This document shows positions 25,617 to 34,608 of a stretch of 64,000 nucleotides of DNA, piece after piece. The notes under the pieces are model-generated. The model saw only the letters and a program-made list of their open reading frames with translations. It did not search any database and had not been told where the DNA came from. The stretch is taken from contig CBDANZ010000003.1 of assembly GCA_965197865.1 (NCBI GenBank), positions 372,001 through 436,000 of the forward strand, in the 5' to 3' direction. How positions within the stretch are numbered: the first letter of the stretch is position 1; the number at the start of each line of letters is the position of its first letter. The stretch is from CBDANZ01 sp965197865 (GTDB lineage Bacteria; Acidobacteriota; Vicinamibacteria; Vicinamibacterales; CAVVIG01). Both the position numbers and the translations under genes were made by a program.

Positions 25617-27407
25617 ATGATGCAGGTTGCGGCCATCGACATCGGCACGAATTCGTTGCATATGATCGTCGTGCGCGTCGGTCCGGACCTGTCGCTCGAG
25701 GTCATCGACCGCGAAAAGGAAATGGTGCGACTGGGGGCCGGCGGTCTCGACGGTCGGGCGCTCACGTCCCAGCCCATGCACACGGCACTTCAGGTGCTGT
25801 CAAAGTTCAGACGCCTGGCGGAATCGCACCGTGTGGACAAAACGGTCGCAGTCGCCACGAGCGCGGTTCGCGAGGCCGAGAACGGAGGCGAATTTCTCCG
25901 GGCGATCGCCGAGCAGACCGGCATCTGCCCCCGCGTCATTTCCGGCACCGAAGAAGCTCGGCTGATTCATCTGGCGGCCGCATACGGCATCAGCATGACG
26001 GGTGAAATCAGCGTCGTGGTGGACATCGGCGGCGGCAGCGTCGAGATCACGCGCGGCGCGGGCCCCGCGATGGATCGCGGCCGCAGCTTCAAGCTGGGGG
26101 TCCTCCGACTGACCGAACGCTTTGTCAGGAGCGATCCGATCTCGCCGCGCGACGAGCGCAAGCTGGTTCGGCACATCGAGACCGAGCTCGGCGAGTACCT
26201 CGATCAACTGAAGTTTGCGGGCTTCGATCGGCTGATCGGCACGTCCGGCACGATTCTAAGCCTGGGCGCGATCGCAACCGCGAACCACGGCCGCGCGGCC
26301 AATGCGCCCCTCCGAAGCCGTCGCGTCCCGGCCAAGCAGTTACACCGCGTGCGGAAGACCTTGACCGCGCTCGACATCGAGAAGCGCCTTCGCGTTCCGG
26401 GACTCGAGCCGAGGCGCGCCGACCTCGCCGTCTCGGGCGCCGTTCTGTTCGACACGATCGTTCGCCGCTTGGGTGCGGCCGACATCACGCTTTGCGACCT
26501 GTCGCTTCGCGAGGGGCTGGTTCTCGACTACATCGCGCAACATCGAACCGAGATCGCCCAGGCCGATCGCTACCCGGATATCCGCCGGCGCAGCGTCGTC
26601 GAGCTCGCCGAGCGGTGCCATTACCGGCCCGAGCACGCGCAGCAGGTTGCGCGCCTGGCCACAACGCTGTTCGAACAAACGCGAGGCGTCCACGCGCTGA
26701 CGGACCGCGACCGCGACTGGCTCGAGTACGCCGCGCTCCTGCACGACATCGGCGCCCACATCAGCTACGAGCAGCACCACAAGCACTCGTACTACTTGAT
26801 CAGGAACGGCGACCTGCGCGGTTTCGAGCCCGACGAGATCGAGACGATCGCGCTCGTGGCGCTCTATCACCGCCGCGCGACGCCGAAGAAACGACACGAA
26901 GCGCTTCGGGGTTTGCGGCCCAAGGACCGGCGGGTGATTCGGACGCTAGCAGGCATTCTGCGGCTTGCCGAAAGCCTCGACCGCAGCCATGGGCAGGCGA
27001 TTGCCGACGTCGAGCTGCGGGATCGCGGGGAAGACGCGCTGTTGCAGCTCCGAACCACCGGCGATGTCGAGCTCGAGTTGTGGGCGGCCCTGCGGCATGC
27101 TGCGCCCTTCGAGCGTCTGATCGGGAAGCCCCTTCGCGTGGAAGTGAGCAGGAAGACCCATGCCAAACAATCTGACGACGCCGCACGAGTATCCGGGCAA
27201 GCTCTTCGTCGTCGAAGGCATCGACGGGTCGGGCAAGACGACGCAGCTCGGACTGCTGGCGAAGTGGCTAAACGCCGAGGGGCAGCGCGTGTTCGTCACC
27301 GAGTGGAACTCGTCCGCGCTGGTGAAGGCGGCGACCAAGACCGGCAAGAAGAAGAACGCGCTCACCCCGATGACCTTCAGCCTGCTACACGCCACGGACT
27401 TCGCTGA
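25617..27407 (+). CDS. ppx: Ppx/GppA exopolyphosphatase with HD-type C-terminal domain
   Basis: 596 residues. The actin-like ATPase core has AAIDIGTNSLHMIVV (phosphate 1 loop), ISGTEEARLIHLAA and VVVDIGGGSVEI (phosphate 2). Residues about 330-500 form the HD domain (AALLHDIGAHISYEQHHKHS). It degrades polyphosphate or pppGpp. Homology ends near residue 515 (VEVSRKTHAK); the last about 80 residues are Arg-rich, run out of frame through the next gene and overlap it by 248 bases, so the natural stop was probably lost. The true functional end is about 27160. Confidence 0.85.
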   Translation: MMQVAAIDIGTNSLHMIVVRVGPDLSLEVIDREKEMVRLGAGGLDGRALTSQPMHTALQVLSKFRRLAESHRVDKTVAVATSAVREAENGGEFLRAIAEQTGICPRVISGTEEARLIHLAAAYGISMTGEISVVVDIGGGSVEITRGAGPAMDRGRSFKLGVLRLTERFVRSDPISPRDERKLVRHIETELGEYLDQLKFAGFDRLIGTSGTILSLGAIATANHGRAANAPLRSRRVPAKQLHRVRKTLTALDIEKRLRVPGLEPRRADLAVSGAVLFDTIVRRLGAADITLCDLSLREGLVLDYIAQHRTEIAQADRYPDIRRRSVVELAERCHYRPEHAQQVARLATTLFEQTRGVHALTDRDRDWLEYAALLHDIGAHISYEQHHKHSYYLIRNGDLRGFEPDEIETIALVALYHRRATPKKRHEALRGLRPKDRRVIRTLAGILRLAESLDRSHGQAIADVELRDRGEDALLQLRTTGDVELELWAALRHAAPFERLIGKPLRVEVSRKTHAKQSDDAARVSGQALRRRRHRRVGQDDAARTAGEVAKRRGAARVRHRVELVRAGEGGDQDRQEEERAHPDDLQPATRHGLR

Positions 27408-27861
27408 CCGGTTGCTCTACAAGATCATCCCACCGCTCAAGGCGGGCATGATCGTGCTGGCGGACCGGTACGCGTATACTGCCTTCGCGCGCGACGCCAC
27501 GCGGGGAGTCGACCGGCAGTGGGTACGCGAGTTGTACAGCTTCGCGGTCCGCCCCGACCTCGTGCTCTACTTCCGTGTTCCTATCGACGTGTCGCTGGAC
27601 CGACTGCTGGCACGGCGCGTAAAACCCAAGTTTTATGAGGCCGGAATGGACCTCGGGTGGAGTACGAACCCGATTGAAAGCTTCCGCCTGTTCCAGGGCA
27701 AAGTGCTGAACGAGTACGATCGGATTGTGCACGAGTTCGAACTCGAAGTGATAGACGCGGTGGGCAGCATCATGGAGCAGCAGCGGCTCGTCCGGCACCT
27801 GGTCGCTCCACGCCTCGAGGTGTCGGACAAAGTGGAAACGCGCGATGAGCAGTCCGTCTGA
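27160..27861 (+). CDS. thymidylate-kinase-like P-loop kinase, paralogue 1
   Basis: 233 residues with an intact Walker A (GIDGSGKTTQ, Lys26) and the DR-type motif VLADRYAYTAFARD. It also contains LHATDFADRLLYKIIPPLKA and LVLYFRVPIDVSLDRLLARR. The lid region YEAGMDLGWSTNPIESFRLF differs from housekeeping Tmk. Starts ATG at 27160 inside the overrun of ppx and overlaps the next paralogue by 17 bases, forming a tightly coupled ppx-tmk-tmk unit. The substrate is unproven. The neighbourhood suggests polyphosphate-linked nucleotide phosphorylation rather than the housekeeping dTMP kinase step. Confidence 0.8.
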   Translation: MPNNLTTPHEYPGKLFVVEGIDGSGKTTQLGLLAKWLNAEGQRVFVTEWNSSALVKAATKTGKKKNALTPMTFSLLHATDFADRLLYKIIPPLKAGMIVLADRYAYTAFARDATRGVDRQWVRELYSFAVRPDLVLYFRVPIDVSLDRLLARRVKPKFYEAGMDLGWSTNPIESFRLFQGKVLNEYDRIVHEFELEVIDAVGSIMEQQRLVRHLVAPRLEVSDKVETRDEQSV

Positions 27862-28627
27862 CACGCCTCTCGCAGGAGCCAATGGCAGGATTCAGGCGGC
27901 CCGCTACTACGGTCGTGGCATCCCCTACCTGCTGATCGACGGCTATCCGGGCAGGCTCATCGCCATCGAAGGCACCGACGGCGTCGGTCGCACCACCCAA
28001 ATTCAGCTTCTGCGCGAGTGGCTCGAAGTGAAGGGCTACGGCGTGGTCGAAACAGGCTGGACGCGGTCGCCGCTCATGCAGCCCACGATCGAGCTCGCCA
28101 AGGCGAGCAACACGCTCAACAAGCTCACCTTCGTGCTGCTCTACGCGACAGACTTCGCCGATCGGCTGGAAAAGGAAATCATACCGGCGCTCAAGGCCGG
28201 GTTCGTCGTCCTGTCGGATCGCTACATCTTCACGGCGCTCGCGCGTGCCGGCGTGCGCGGCGTCGATCGGTCATGGCTCCGCAGCCTGTACGGCTTCGGG
28301 ATCGCGCCTCACCTGGTCTTCTATCTCAAGGTCGATGTCGAAACCCTGATCCGCCGCGTGCTCGCGGCGCGAGGGATGGACTTCTGGGAATCCGGGATGG
28401 ACCTCAAGACGGGCGACGACATTTACGACAGCTTCCGTGCCTACCAGAACAAGTTGCTGCGGGAATACGCTTCAATGGCCGACGAATTCCATTTCAGGGT
28501 CCTCGACGCCAGGCGATCGATCGATCAGATTCAGGAAGAGCTGCGCAAGCAGGTCGCCGCGTTCCTGGAACCGGGCGAGTCGCAAGTCGCAAGTCTCAAA
28601 CCTGAAGTCGCAAGCCTGAAGTCTTGA
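27845..28627 (+). CDS. thymidylate-kinase-like protein, paralogue 2, Walker A lysine replaced
   Basis: 260 residues with the same order of motifs as paralogue 1: ATDFADRLEKEIIPALKAGF, VVLSDRYIFTALARAGVRG and HLVFYLKVDVETLIRRVL. Its Walker A reads GTDGVGRTTQ, so Arg49 stands in place of the invariant Lys (codon CGC). It has an extra 30-residue N-terminal extension (AARYYGRGIPYLLIDGYPG). The last residues (SQVASLKPEVASLKS) are encoded by a repeat. It may be a regulatory or structural partner of paralogue 1, or retain reduced activity. Confidence 0.78.
   Translation: MSSPSDTPLAGANGRIQAARYYGRGIPYLLIDGYPGRLIAIEGTDGVGRTTQIQLLREWLEVKGYGVVETGWTRSPLMQPTIELAKASNTLNKLTFVLLYATDFADRLEKEIIPALKAGFVVLSDRYIFTALARAGVRGVDRSWLRSLYGFGIAPHLVFYLKVDVETLIRRVLAARGMDFWESGMDLKTGDDIYDSFRAYQNKLLREYASMADEFHFRVLDARRSIDQIQEELRKQVAAFLEPGESQVASLKPEVASLKS
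28573..28627. repeat. CGCAAGTC/CCTGAAGTC repeat forming the end of the second kinase gene
   Basis: GTCGCAAGTCTCAAACCTGA then AGTCGCAAGCCTGAAGTC TTGA gives the translated repeat VASLKP-EVASLKS. The stop codon lies within the repeat. Confidence 0.7.
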
Positions 28628-28727
28628 TTTTGCGCAGCCGAAACTTTCCGTATGCCGACCCGACGCCGCAGAACGGCCAGGAAACATCGGAAAACACATG
28701 CCGCTAGAATAGAATCAATGTGCCTCA

Positions 28728-28757
28728 GATTTTAAACAAACTTCAGACTCTAGACTT
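28728..28757. repeat. CTTCAGACTCTAGACTTCT repeat upstream of gltA
   Basis: AACTTCAGACTCTAGACTTC lies within 12 bases of the gltA ATG and displaces any normal ribosome site. It is the same phrase family as 13626-13668. Confidence 0.5.
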
Positions 28758-28759
28758 CT

Positions 28760-30052
28760 ATGCCTGACACGCTGACTGTCACTGACAACCGCACCGGGAA
28801 AAAGTACGAGCTGTCGATCCAGGACGGCACGATCCGCGCCATGGACCTCCGGCAAATCAAGACAGGCCCGCACGACTTCGGCCTGATGACGTACGACCCG
28901 GCGTTCATGAACACCGCAAACTGCCGAAGCACCATTACCTACATCGACGGCGAGAAAGGAATTCTGCTCTATCGTGGTTATCCGATCGAGCAGCTCGCCG
29001 AGGAAAGCAACTACCTCGAGACCGCCTACCTGCTTCTCTTCGGTGAGCTGCCAACCGCCGCACAGCAGCAGGCATGGATTCAGCAGATCACCACGCATAC
29101 GATGCTCCATGAAAACATGAAGAAATTCATGGAGGGGTTCCGCTACGACGCGCATCCCATGGGGATCTTTCTGAGCACCGTCGGCGCGCTGTCGACGTTG
29201 TACCCCGAGGCGAAGGATATCTTCGATAAGGACTCACGGCTGAAGCAGACGCATCGCCTGATCGCCAAGGTCCCGAGCATCGCTGCCTACGCCTTCCGTC
29301 ACATCGTCGGCCGGCCGTACATCTATCCGGACAACGATCTGAGCTTCACCGGCAACTTTCTGAACATGCTGTTCAGAATGCCAGCCGATAAGTACGAACC
29401 GAACCCGGTGCTCGAGCGGGCCCTCGACGTACTCTTCATCCTGCACGCGGACCACGAGCAGAACTGCAGCACGAGCGCCATGCGAAACATCGGCAGCTCG
29501 TACGTCGATCCATACTCGGCGCTTGCGGGTGCCGCGGCCGCGCTCTACGGCCCGCTGCATGGAGGGGCCAACGAGGCCGTCCTGCGGATGCTGAACGAGA
29601 TCGAATCGGTGTCGAAAGTCCCTGAGTTCATCAAGCGCGTGAAGTCGGGCGAGGGAAACAACCGCCTGATGGGATTCGGTCACCGCGTGTACAAGGCGTA
29701 CGACCCGCGCGCGAAAGTCATCAAGAGGATTGCCGACCAGGTGTTTACGGTCACGGGCGGTAACCCGCTGCTCGAGGTTGCGCTCGAACTCGAGCGCATC
29801 GCACTGCAGGACGACTACTTCATCACGCGGAAGCTCTACCCCAACGTGGACTTTTACTCGGGCCTCATTTACCAGGCGATGGGATTCCCGGTCGAGATGT
29901 TCCCGGTGCTCTTCGCCATCCCCCGCACGGCTGGCTGGATCGCACAGTGGGAAGAGATGCTCCTCGATCCGGAGCAGAAAATCGCCAGGCCGAGGCAAAT
30001 CTACACCGGCGCCAAGACGCGCAATTACATCCCGCGGGATCAGCGACGATGA
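28760..30052 (+). CDS. gltA: citrate synthase
   Basis: 430 residues, type I/II bacterial length. It condenses acetyl-CoA and oxaloacetate at the entry to the TCA cycle. Signature elements are ITYIDGEKGILLYRGYPIEQ, LHADHEQNCSTSAMRNIGSS, GPLHGGANEAVLRML (catalytic His), MGFGHRVYKAYDPRAKVIK (second His) and NVDFYSGLIYQAMGFP (catalytic Asp). The M28 peptidase gene follows 21 bases later on the same strand. Confidence 0.97.
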   Translation: MPDTLTVTDNRTGKKYELSIQDGTIRAMDLRQIKTGPHDFGLMTYDPAFMNTANCRSTITYIDGEKGILLYRGYPIEQLAEESNYLETAYLLLFGELPTAAQQQAWIQQITTHTMLHENMKKFMEGFRYDAHPMGIFLSTVGALSTLYPEAKDIFDKDSRLKQTHRLIAKVPSIAAYAFRHIVGRPYIYPDNDLSFTGNFLNMLFRMPADKYEPNPVLERALDVLFILHADHEQNCSTSAMRNIGSSYVDPYSALAGAAAALYGPLHGGANEAVLRMLNEIESVSKVPEFIKRVKSGEGNNRLMGFGHRVYKAYDPRAKVIKRIADQVFTVTGGNPLLEVALELERIALQDDYFITRKLYPNVDFYSGLIYQAMGFPVEMFPVLFAIPRTAGWIAQWEEMLLDPEQKIARPRQIYTGAKTRNYIPRDQRR

Positions 30053-30073
30053 ATGTGACGACGAGGTGACCAG

Positions 30074-30940
30074 ATGCTGAGAGGTCTCCTGGTGCTGACG
30101 CTCGCCATGCAAGTGCCTGCTGCGCCTCGCTTCGATTCGGGCCGCGCCTGGGAGCATTTGCGCCAGCTCGTCGCATTTGGTCCACGGCCCGCCGGATCGG
30201 CGGCCATCGAACAATCGCGCAAGTACATCAAAGATCAGCTCGGGGCCGCCGGCGTGTCCGTAATCGAACAGGTCTGGGACGCCCAGACGCCGATCGATCG
30301 GGTGCGGATGGTGAATCTGATTGCAACTGTTCCGGGCGCGCGAAAGGAGCGCATCATCTTCTCCGGCCACTACGACACGAAGCGCGTCCGCGAGTTCCGG
30401 TTCGTCGGGGCCAACGACGGCGGATCGAGCGCCGCCTTCCTCATCGAGCTCGCGCGAGTGCTGAAGGCGCGGAGAAACGCGTTGACGATCGAGCTGCTGT
30501 TCCTCGACGGCGAGGAGGCACGCCTGTGGGACTGGCAGGGTACCGACAATACCTACGGCAGCCGCCACTACGTTGAGGCCGCACGGCAGGACGGTTCACT
30601 GGCGTTGCTGAACGCGATGGTGCTGGTCGATATGATTGGCGACCGCGATCTGCGGATCAAACGCGAGCTGAACTCGACACCGTGGCTGACCAGCATCATC
30701 TGGGACGCCGCCAGGCGGCTGAAGCTCGACGCCCACTTCCGGCCCGAGTCGACTGCGATTGAAGACGACCACATGCCGTTTCTGAAGGCCGGCGTTCCGG
30801 CGGTGAACATCATCGACCTTGAATACGAGGCGTGGCACAGCCCCGCCGACACTCTCAACGCGGTCAGCGCCCGCAGCCTGCAGGTCGTCGGCGACGTCGT
30901 GCTCGCCGCGCTCCCGCAGATCGAGGCGCGCTTCAAATAG
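30074..30940 (+). CDS. M28-family zinc peptidase or glutaminyl cyclase-like protein
   Basis: 288 residues with a short signal peptide (LLVLTLAMQVPAAP). Zinc ligands and the catalytic acid are visible in FSGHYDTKR, GANDGGSSAAFLIE, FLDGEEARLWDW, VDMIGDRDL and LEYEAWHSPADTL. GTDNTYGSRHYVEAA and EDDHMPFLKAGVPAVNIID are closer to bacterial glutaminyl-peptide cyclotransferases than to aminopeptidases, so N-terminal pyroglutamate formation on exported proteins is a real alternative. Its stop overlaps the end of the convergent gene by 8 bases. Confidence 0.82.
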   Translation: MLRGLLVLTLAMQVPAAPRFDSGRAWEHLRQLVAFGPRPAGSAAIEQSRKYIKDQLGAAGVSVIEQVWDAQTPIDRVRMVNLIATVPGARKERIIFSGHYDTKRVREFRFVGANDGGSSAAFLIELARVLKARRNALTIELLFLDGEEARLWDWQGTDNTYGSRHYVEAARQDGSLALLNAMVLVDMIGDRDLRIKRELNSTPWLTSIIWDAARRLKLDAHFRPESTAIEDDHMPFLKAGVPAVNIIDLEYEAWHSPADTLNAVSARSLQVVGDVVLAALPQIEARFK

Positions 30941-32171
30941 GGTGTTCCTTCTTGGCGTCCTCGATAATCTTCTGAATCTGTTGGTGCGTGAGCGTGCGAT
31001 TGGAGGCTTTCGCCGCGGTGAAGATCCGGTCGACCACGGCGTCGGTCGCCGGTAGGCCTCGGCTCTCGAGCCAGAACATCACGTTCGATTTCCCCGACAT
31101 GGGACCCACTTCGATCTCCTGCTCCCGCCCGACGAGGCGGGCCGGCACCGAGGAATAGACAGCGTCCATCAGCGCGCGATCCTGCTTCCGGAACGCCTTG
31201 ACGACGGCCGCCGCGTGCACGCCGGTGGCCGTGCGGAACGCGTCGGCGCCAACGACCGGGTAGTGCGCCGGAATTGGCACGTCGCAGGCGCGCGAGACCG
31301 CCGCGCAGTACGCCGGCAGCGTCGAAAGATCGCGGTCGACGCAGCCCATCATCACGAGATTGACGAGCAGTAGATCGATAGGCGTGTTGCCGGAGCGCTC
31401 GCCGATGCCAAGCGCCGTGCCGTGGACGCGTGTCGCGCCGGCTTGAAGGGCCGCCAGCGCGCAGGCGACGCCCAGACCCCGATCGCGATGCCCATGCCAG
31501 TCGATGCCCGCGTCGAAGCCAAGCTCGCTAATCAGACCTTTCACGTACCGGACGACCGCTACGGCGCCGGTCGGCGTCGCATAGCCCACCGTGTCGGCGA
31601 CACACAACCGCGATGCCCCCGCGCCAAGCGCCGCCGTGAACAGCGCGCGAAGCGACGCCGGATCGGCACGCGTGGTGTCTTCGGTCACGTACATCACCGT
31701 CAGGCCTTCCTTCACGGCAAAGCCAATCGCTTCCTCCGTCGTCTTTTGCAGGAACTCCATCGTCCATCCCTCGGCGTACTGTCGGATCGGGCTCGAACCG
31801 ATGAAGGTGCAGCATTCGATGGGCACGCCGGTCCGCTGAGTGATTTCGACGATGGGCCTGATGTCGGCGACAAGGGTCCGCGCCGCGCAGTTCGCGCCGA
31901 TCTTGAGCTGAAGATCACCCATGGCCCGCACCAGCCGTTCAACGTCGCGGGTGACGTGCGGCCCGGCCCCCGGCAGACCGATGTCGGCCGTGTCGATGCC
32001 GAGAACGTCCATGCGTTGGAGAAGATCGATCTTCTCGTCGATGGTCGGTGTCCGGACCGACGGCGACTGCAGTCCGTCTCGGAGCGTCTCATCGTCGAGC
32101 ATCACTGGCTGGCCGGAGGCGGTGCCCTCGTCGTTCCAGTCGTGAATCAGCGGGTGGATGAGGGGAGGCAC
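30933..32171 (-). CDS. HMGL-like aldolase, isopropylmalate/homocitrate synthase-related
   Basis: 412 residues. A DRE-TIM metallolyase core starts at VMLDDETLRDGLQSPSVRTP, with GIDTADIGLPGAGPHV, CVADTVGYATPTGAVA and GIDWHGHRDRGLGVACALAA. The metal HxH motif is therefore present as HGHRD rather than the HNDLG-type of classical LeuA, and the C-terminal allosteric domain is absent. It could be a 2-isopropylmalate, citramalate or homocitrate synthase variant. A more typical LeuA is encoded at 44947, so this is not simply the leucine enzyme. An alternative ATG start lies at 32102. Confidence 0.75.
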   Translation of the reverse strand: MPPLIHPLIHDWNDEGTASGQPVMLDDETLRDGLQSPSVRTPTIDEKIDLLQRMDVLGIDTADIGLPGAGPHVTRDVERLVRAMGDLQLKIGANCAARTLVADIRPIVEITQRTGVPIECCTFIGSSPIRQYAEGWTMEFLQKTTEEAIGFAVKEGLTVMYVTEDTTRADPASLRALFTAALGAGASRLCVADTVGYATPTGAVAVVRYVKGLISELGFDAGIDWHGHRDRGLGVACALAALQAGATRVHGTALGIGERSGNTPIDLLLVNLVMMGCVDRDLSTLPAYCAAVSRACDVPIPAHYPVVGADAFRTATGVHAAAVVKAFRKQDRALMDAVYSSVPARLVGREQEIEVGPMSGKSNVMFWLESRGLPATDAVVDRIFTAAKASNRTLTHQQIQKIIEDAKKEHPI

Positions 32172-32192
32172 TGCAGGGTTCAGGGTCCAAGC

Positions 32193-32519
32193 CTACGACT
32201 TTGTGACTCGCGACTGGCGTCGTGCCAATCCCAGCGTGATGAGGCCGACGGCCAGCACGCCGCCGGCGGCTGCGCTCGCGATCCAGAGCGCCCGCCGCTC
32301 AACCGACCACATCCAGTCGTCTACGCGGGATGTAAGGGCCGGGCCCGTTCGCCGCGGCCACAGCGGCTTGCACATACTCCCGGTCGGCCTCTCAAGGATC
32401 CGATCGAAGACCGCGTTCCAGACAACGATGGCCAGAATGGACCAGAGCGCGACCGCAACCTGCGCGGTACGCCGCGACTGCAGGAGCGCGGCCCACCGAG
32501 CGGAGGCGGCGCCGAGCAT
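32193..32519 (-). CDS. small membrane protein of unknown function
   Basis: About 108 residues from the ATG at 32519 (MLGAASARWAALLQ). Two hydrophobic segments (VAVALWSILAIVVWNAVFD and WIASAAAGGVLAVGLITLGL) flank a basic loop with PRRTGPALTSRVDDWMWSVE. No family recognised. It is downstream of bioA on the same strand, so probably co-transcribed with the biotin genes. Confidence 0.5.
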   Translation of the reverse strand: MLGAASARWAALLQSRRTAQVAVALWSILAIVVWNAVFDRILERPTGSMCKPLWPRRTGPALTSRVDDWMWSVERRALWIASAAAGGVLAVGLITLGLARRQSRVTKS

Positions 32520-32564
32520 CCTAGCTTCCAATCATCGCATGCGGCCTGCAGGGCGACCGCCCCA

Positions 32565-33923
32565 CTACAGCCGAGCTCCGACCGCATCCTTCAGCACGGC
32601 GGCCACCTGCTCGAGCACCCAGAACGTCTCGGCCTCGGTGATGACGTAGGGCGGCATCACATACAGCACGTTGCCGAGCAGCCGCAGCAGCAGGCCACGC
32701 TCGAGGAATCGCGCGGTGAGGCGTGGACCGATGTCATCGAGGTATCCACCCGCCGTTTTCCCGGCCTTGTCCGACACGAGTTCGACGATGCCGACGCCGC
32801 CAAGGACGCGCACGTCGCCGACGATCGGCAGGGCGCCGAGCGGCTTGAGGCCATCGCGAAGCCATCGCTCCAGAGCCGCAACGCGCGCGAGGGCACCCGT
32901 TTCCTGGAGGAGATCGAGGCTGGCGATCGCGACCGCGCATGCCAGCGGGTTAGCCGTGTAGGAGTGACCGTGGAAGAACGTACGCGTGCGATCTTCGCTG
33001 AGAAATGCTTCGTAGATTGGCTCGGTGGCAATCGTGGCCCCAAGCGGGAGATATCCGCCGGTGAGCGCCTTGGAGAGGCAGATGATGTCGGGCGTGACCG
33101 CCGCATGCTCGCACGCGAACATCCGGCCTGTGCGGCCAAAGCCGGTGAGTACCTCGTCGGCAATCATCAGCGTGCCGGAGCGGTCGCAGAACTGCCGAAC
33201 GCCCGCCAGAAACTCCCTCGGCCAGACAATCATACCACCCGCTGCCTGCAGCATCGGCTCAACAATGACGCCCGCGATCGAATCGCCGCCATTCTTGAGC
33301 TTCGACTCGAGATCGCCCAGACAGTCGATGCGGCACGTGGCGCGGTCGAGACCGAGCGGACAGCGATAGCAATACGGCGGGTGCGCTCGTACAACGTCGA
33401 ACAGCATCGGCACAAAAGGACGCGTGAAGATCGAATCTTCGCTCGCCGACATCGCACCGACTGTGTCACCGTGGTAGGCGTGATGGAGCGCAATGAACGT
33501 CCGCCGCCGCCTCTCGCCGTGGTTGATCCAGTACTGACGCGCCAGCTTCAACGCCACTTCAACGGCGGTCGATCCGTTGTCGGAATAGAACACGCGCGAG
33601 AGTCCAGCCGGCAGGACCTCGAGCAGTCGTTCGGCGAGCTCAACGGCGGGCCGATGGGTGCAGTTGGCGAAACCGACGTGCTCCAGCTCGCGGGCCTGCG
33701 CCGTAAGCGCTTCGTTCAGTTTGGGATGCGAGTGCCTGTGAATGTTCACCCACCACGACGAGATCCCGTCGAGCAGCCGGCGACCGTCTTCTGTGTACAG
33801 GTACACGCCTTCGCCGCGGACCACGGGGATCGGATCGGGCCGCGTGAGCATCTGCGTGTAGGGATGCCACAGACACCCGCGATCGCGCGCGACCAGACCG
33901 GCTCGGCGCTCGCTGACCTTCAT
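32565..33923 (-). CDS. bioA: adenosylmethionine-8-amino-7-oxononanoate aminotransferase
   Basis: 452 residues, class III aminotransferase fold, PLP lysine Lys285 in ICLSKALTGGYLP. The substrate-binding N terminus LWHPYTQML and YYSDNGS-like VFYSDNGSTAVEVALKLARQ are characteristic of BioA. It makes 7,8-diaminopelargonate using S-adenosylmethionine as amino donor. Its start overlaps the bioD stop by 4 bases. Confidence 0.96.
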   Translation of the reverse strand: MKVSERRAGLVARDRGCLWHPYTQMLTRPDPIPVVRGEGVYLYTEDGRRLLDGISSWWVNIHRHSHPKLNEALTAQARELEHVGFANCTHRPAVELAERLLEVLPAGLSRVFYSDNGSTAVEVALKLARQYWINHGERRRRTFIALHHAYHGDTVGAMSASEDSIFTRPFVPMLFDVVRAHPPYCYRCPLGLDRATCRIDCLGDLESKLKNGGDSIAGVIVEPMLQAAGGMIVWPREFLAGVRQFCDRSGTLMIADEVLTGFGRTGRMFACEHAAVTPDIICLSKALTGGYLPLGATIATEPIYEAFLSEDRTRTFFHGHSYTANPLACAVAIASLDLLQETGALARVAALERWLRDGLKPLGALPIVGDVRVLGGVGIVELVSDKAGKTAGGYLDDIGPRLTARFLERGLLLRLLGNVLYVMPPYVITEAETFWVLEQVAAVLKDAVGARL

Positions 33924-34594
33924 CCTAGGAACTCCATCAGCAGACCGTCGCGATCCAGCTCCGAGCGGGCCCAGCGTCCCAGTGTGCCGGGCGTGAGGGG
34001 ATTGAGCCTCGGCAGCTCGCCGAGGACCGACACGCGTCCATAGTCTTCGATGGCCGCGCGGTTTTCCCGATTGCGCGAGCCGACCATTACAACGCCCGCC
34101 ACGCTGAGCGACCGTGCGCGCAGCGCCTCGATCGTCAGGAGCGTATGGTTAATGGTGCCGAGCTTCGCCCTCGATACGATCACCGCGGGAAGCGCAAGCC
34201 GACAGATGAGGTCCACCATCAGCTCGGAGTCATTGACGGGAACGAGCACCCCACCGGCACCCTCGACGATCCAGCGAGTCGACATCGGCCGGGCCCCGAT
34301 GGTTTCGAGCAGCGGCGCCAGCTCGATCCGCTCACCGCTCAGCCGCGCTGCCAGGTGAGGCGAGAGCGGACGCCGCAGTCGGATGCCCTCGCTCAGCACC
34401 TCACCATTCGGGCAGCGTCCCAACCGCCGCACCTGGGCGGTATCATCGTCGCGCCAGACGGCCGTCTGAATCGGCTTCCAGTAGCAGTGTCGGGGATCAG
34501 CTCCGGGTCGACGATAGCGATGCATCAGCGCAGCGGAGACAACCGTCTTGCCGACGCCCGTATCGGTGCCGGTTACGAAGACGCCGCGAAACAT
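33920..34594 (-). CDS. bioD: dethiobiotin synthetase
   Basis: 224 residues from the ATG at 34594. The P-loop GTDTGVGKTVVSAAL (Lys16) opens the protein. VEGAGGVLVPVNDSELMVDL is the family signature. LGTINHTLLTIEALRARSL and VVMVGSRNRENRAAIEDYG follow. It closes the ureido ring of dethiobiotin with CO2 and ATP. It lies between bioF (14 bases upstream) and bioA (4-base overlap). The open frame extends further upstream but only as antisense-type noise over bioF. Confidence 0.94.
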   Translation of the reverse strand: MFRGVFVTGTDTGVGKTVVSAALMHRYRRPGADPRHCYWKPIQTAVWRDDDTAQVRRLGRCPNGEVLSEGIRLRRPLSPHLAARLSGERIELAPLLETIGARPMSTRWIVEGAGGVLVPVNDSELMVDLICRLALPAVIVSRAKLGTINHTLLTIEALRARSLSVAGVVMVGSRNRENRAAIEDYGRVSVLGELPRLNPLTPGTLGRWARSELDRDGLLMEFLG

Positions 34595-34608
34595 GACCCC
34601 ACGGGATG

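Noticed and set aside
29234..30568. 444-codon minus-strand open frame
   Set aside because: Shadow of gltA and the M28 peptidase gene.
31422..34043. 873-codon plus-strand open frame
   Set aside because: Lies opposite the LeuA-like, membrane-protein and bioA genes, all clearly real. It is a shadow produced by codon bias.
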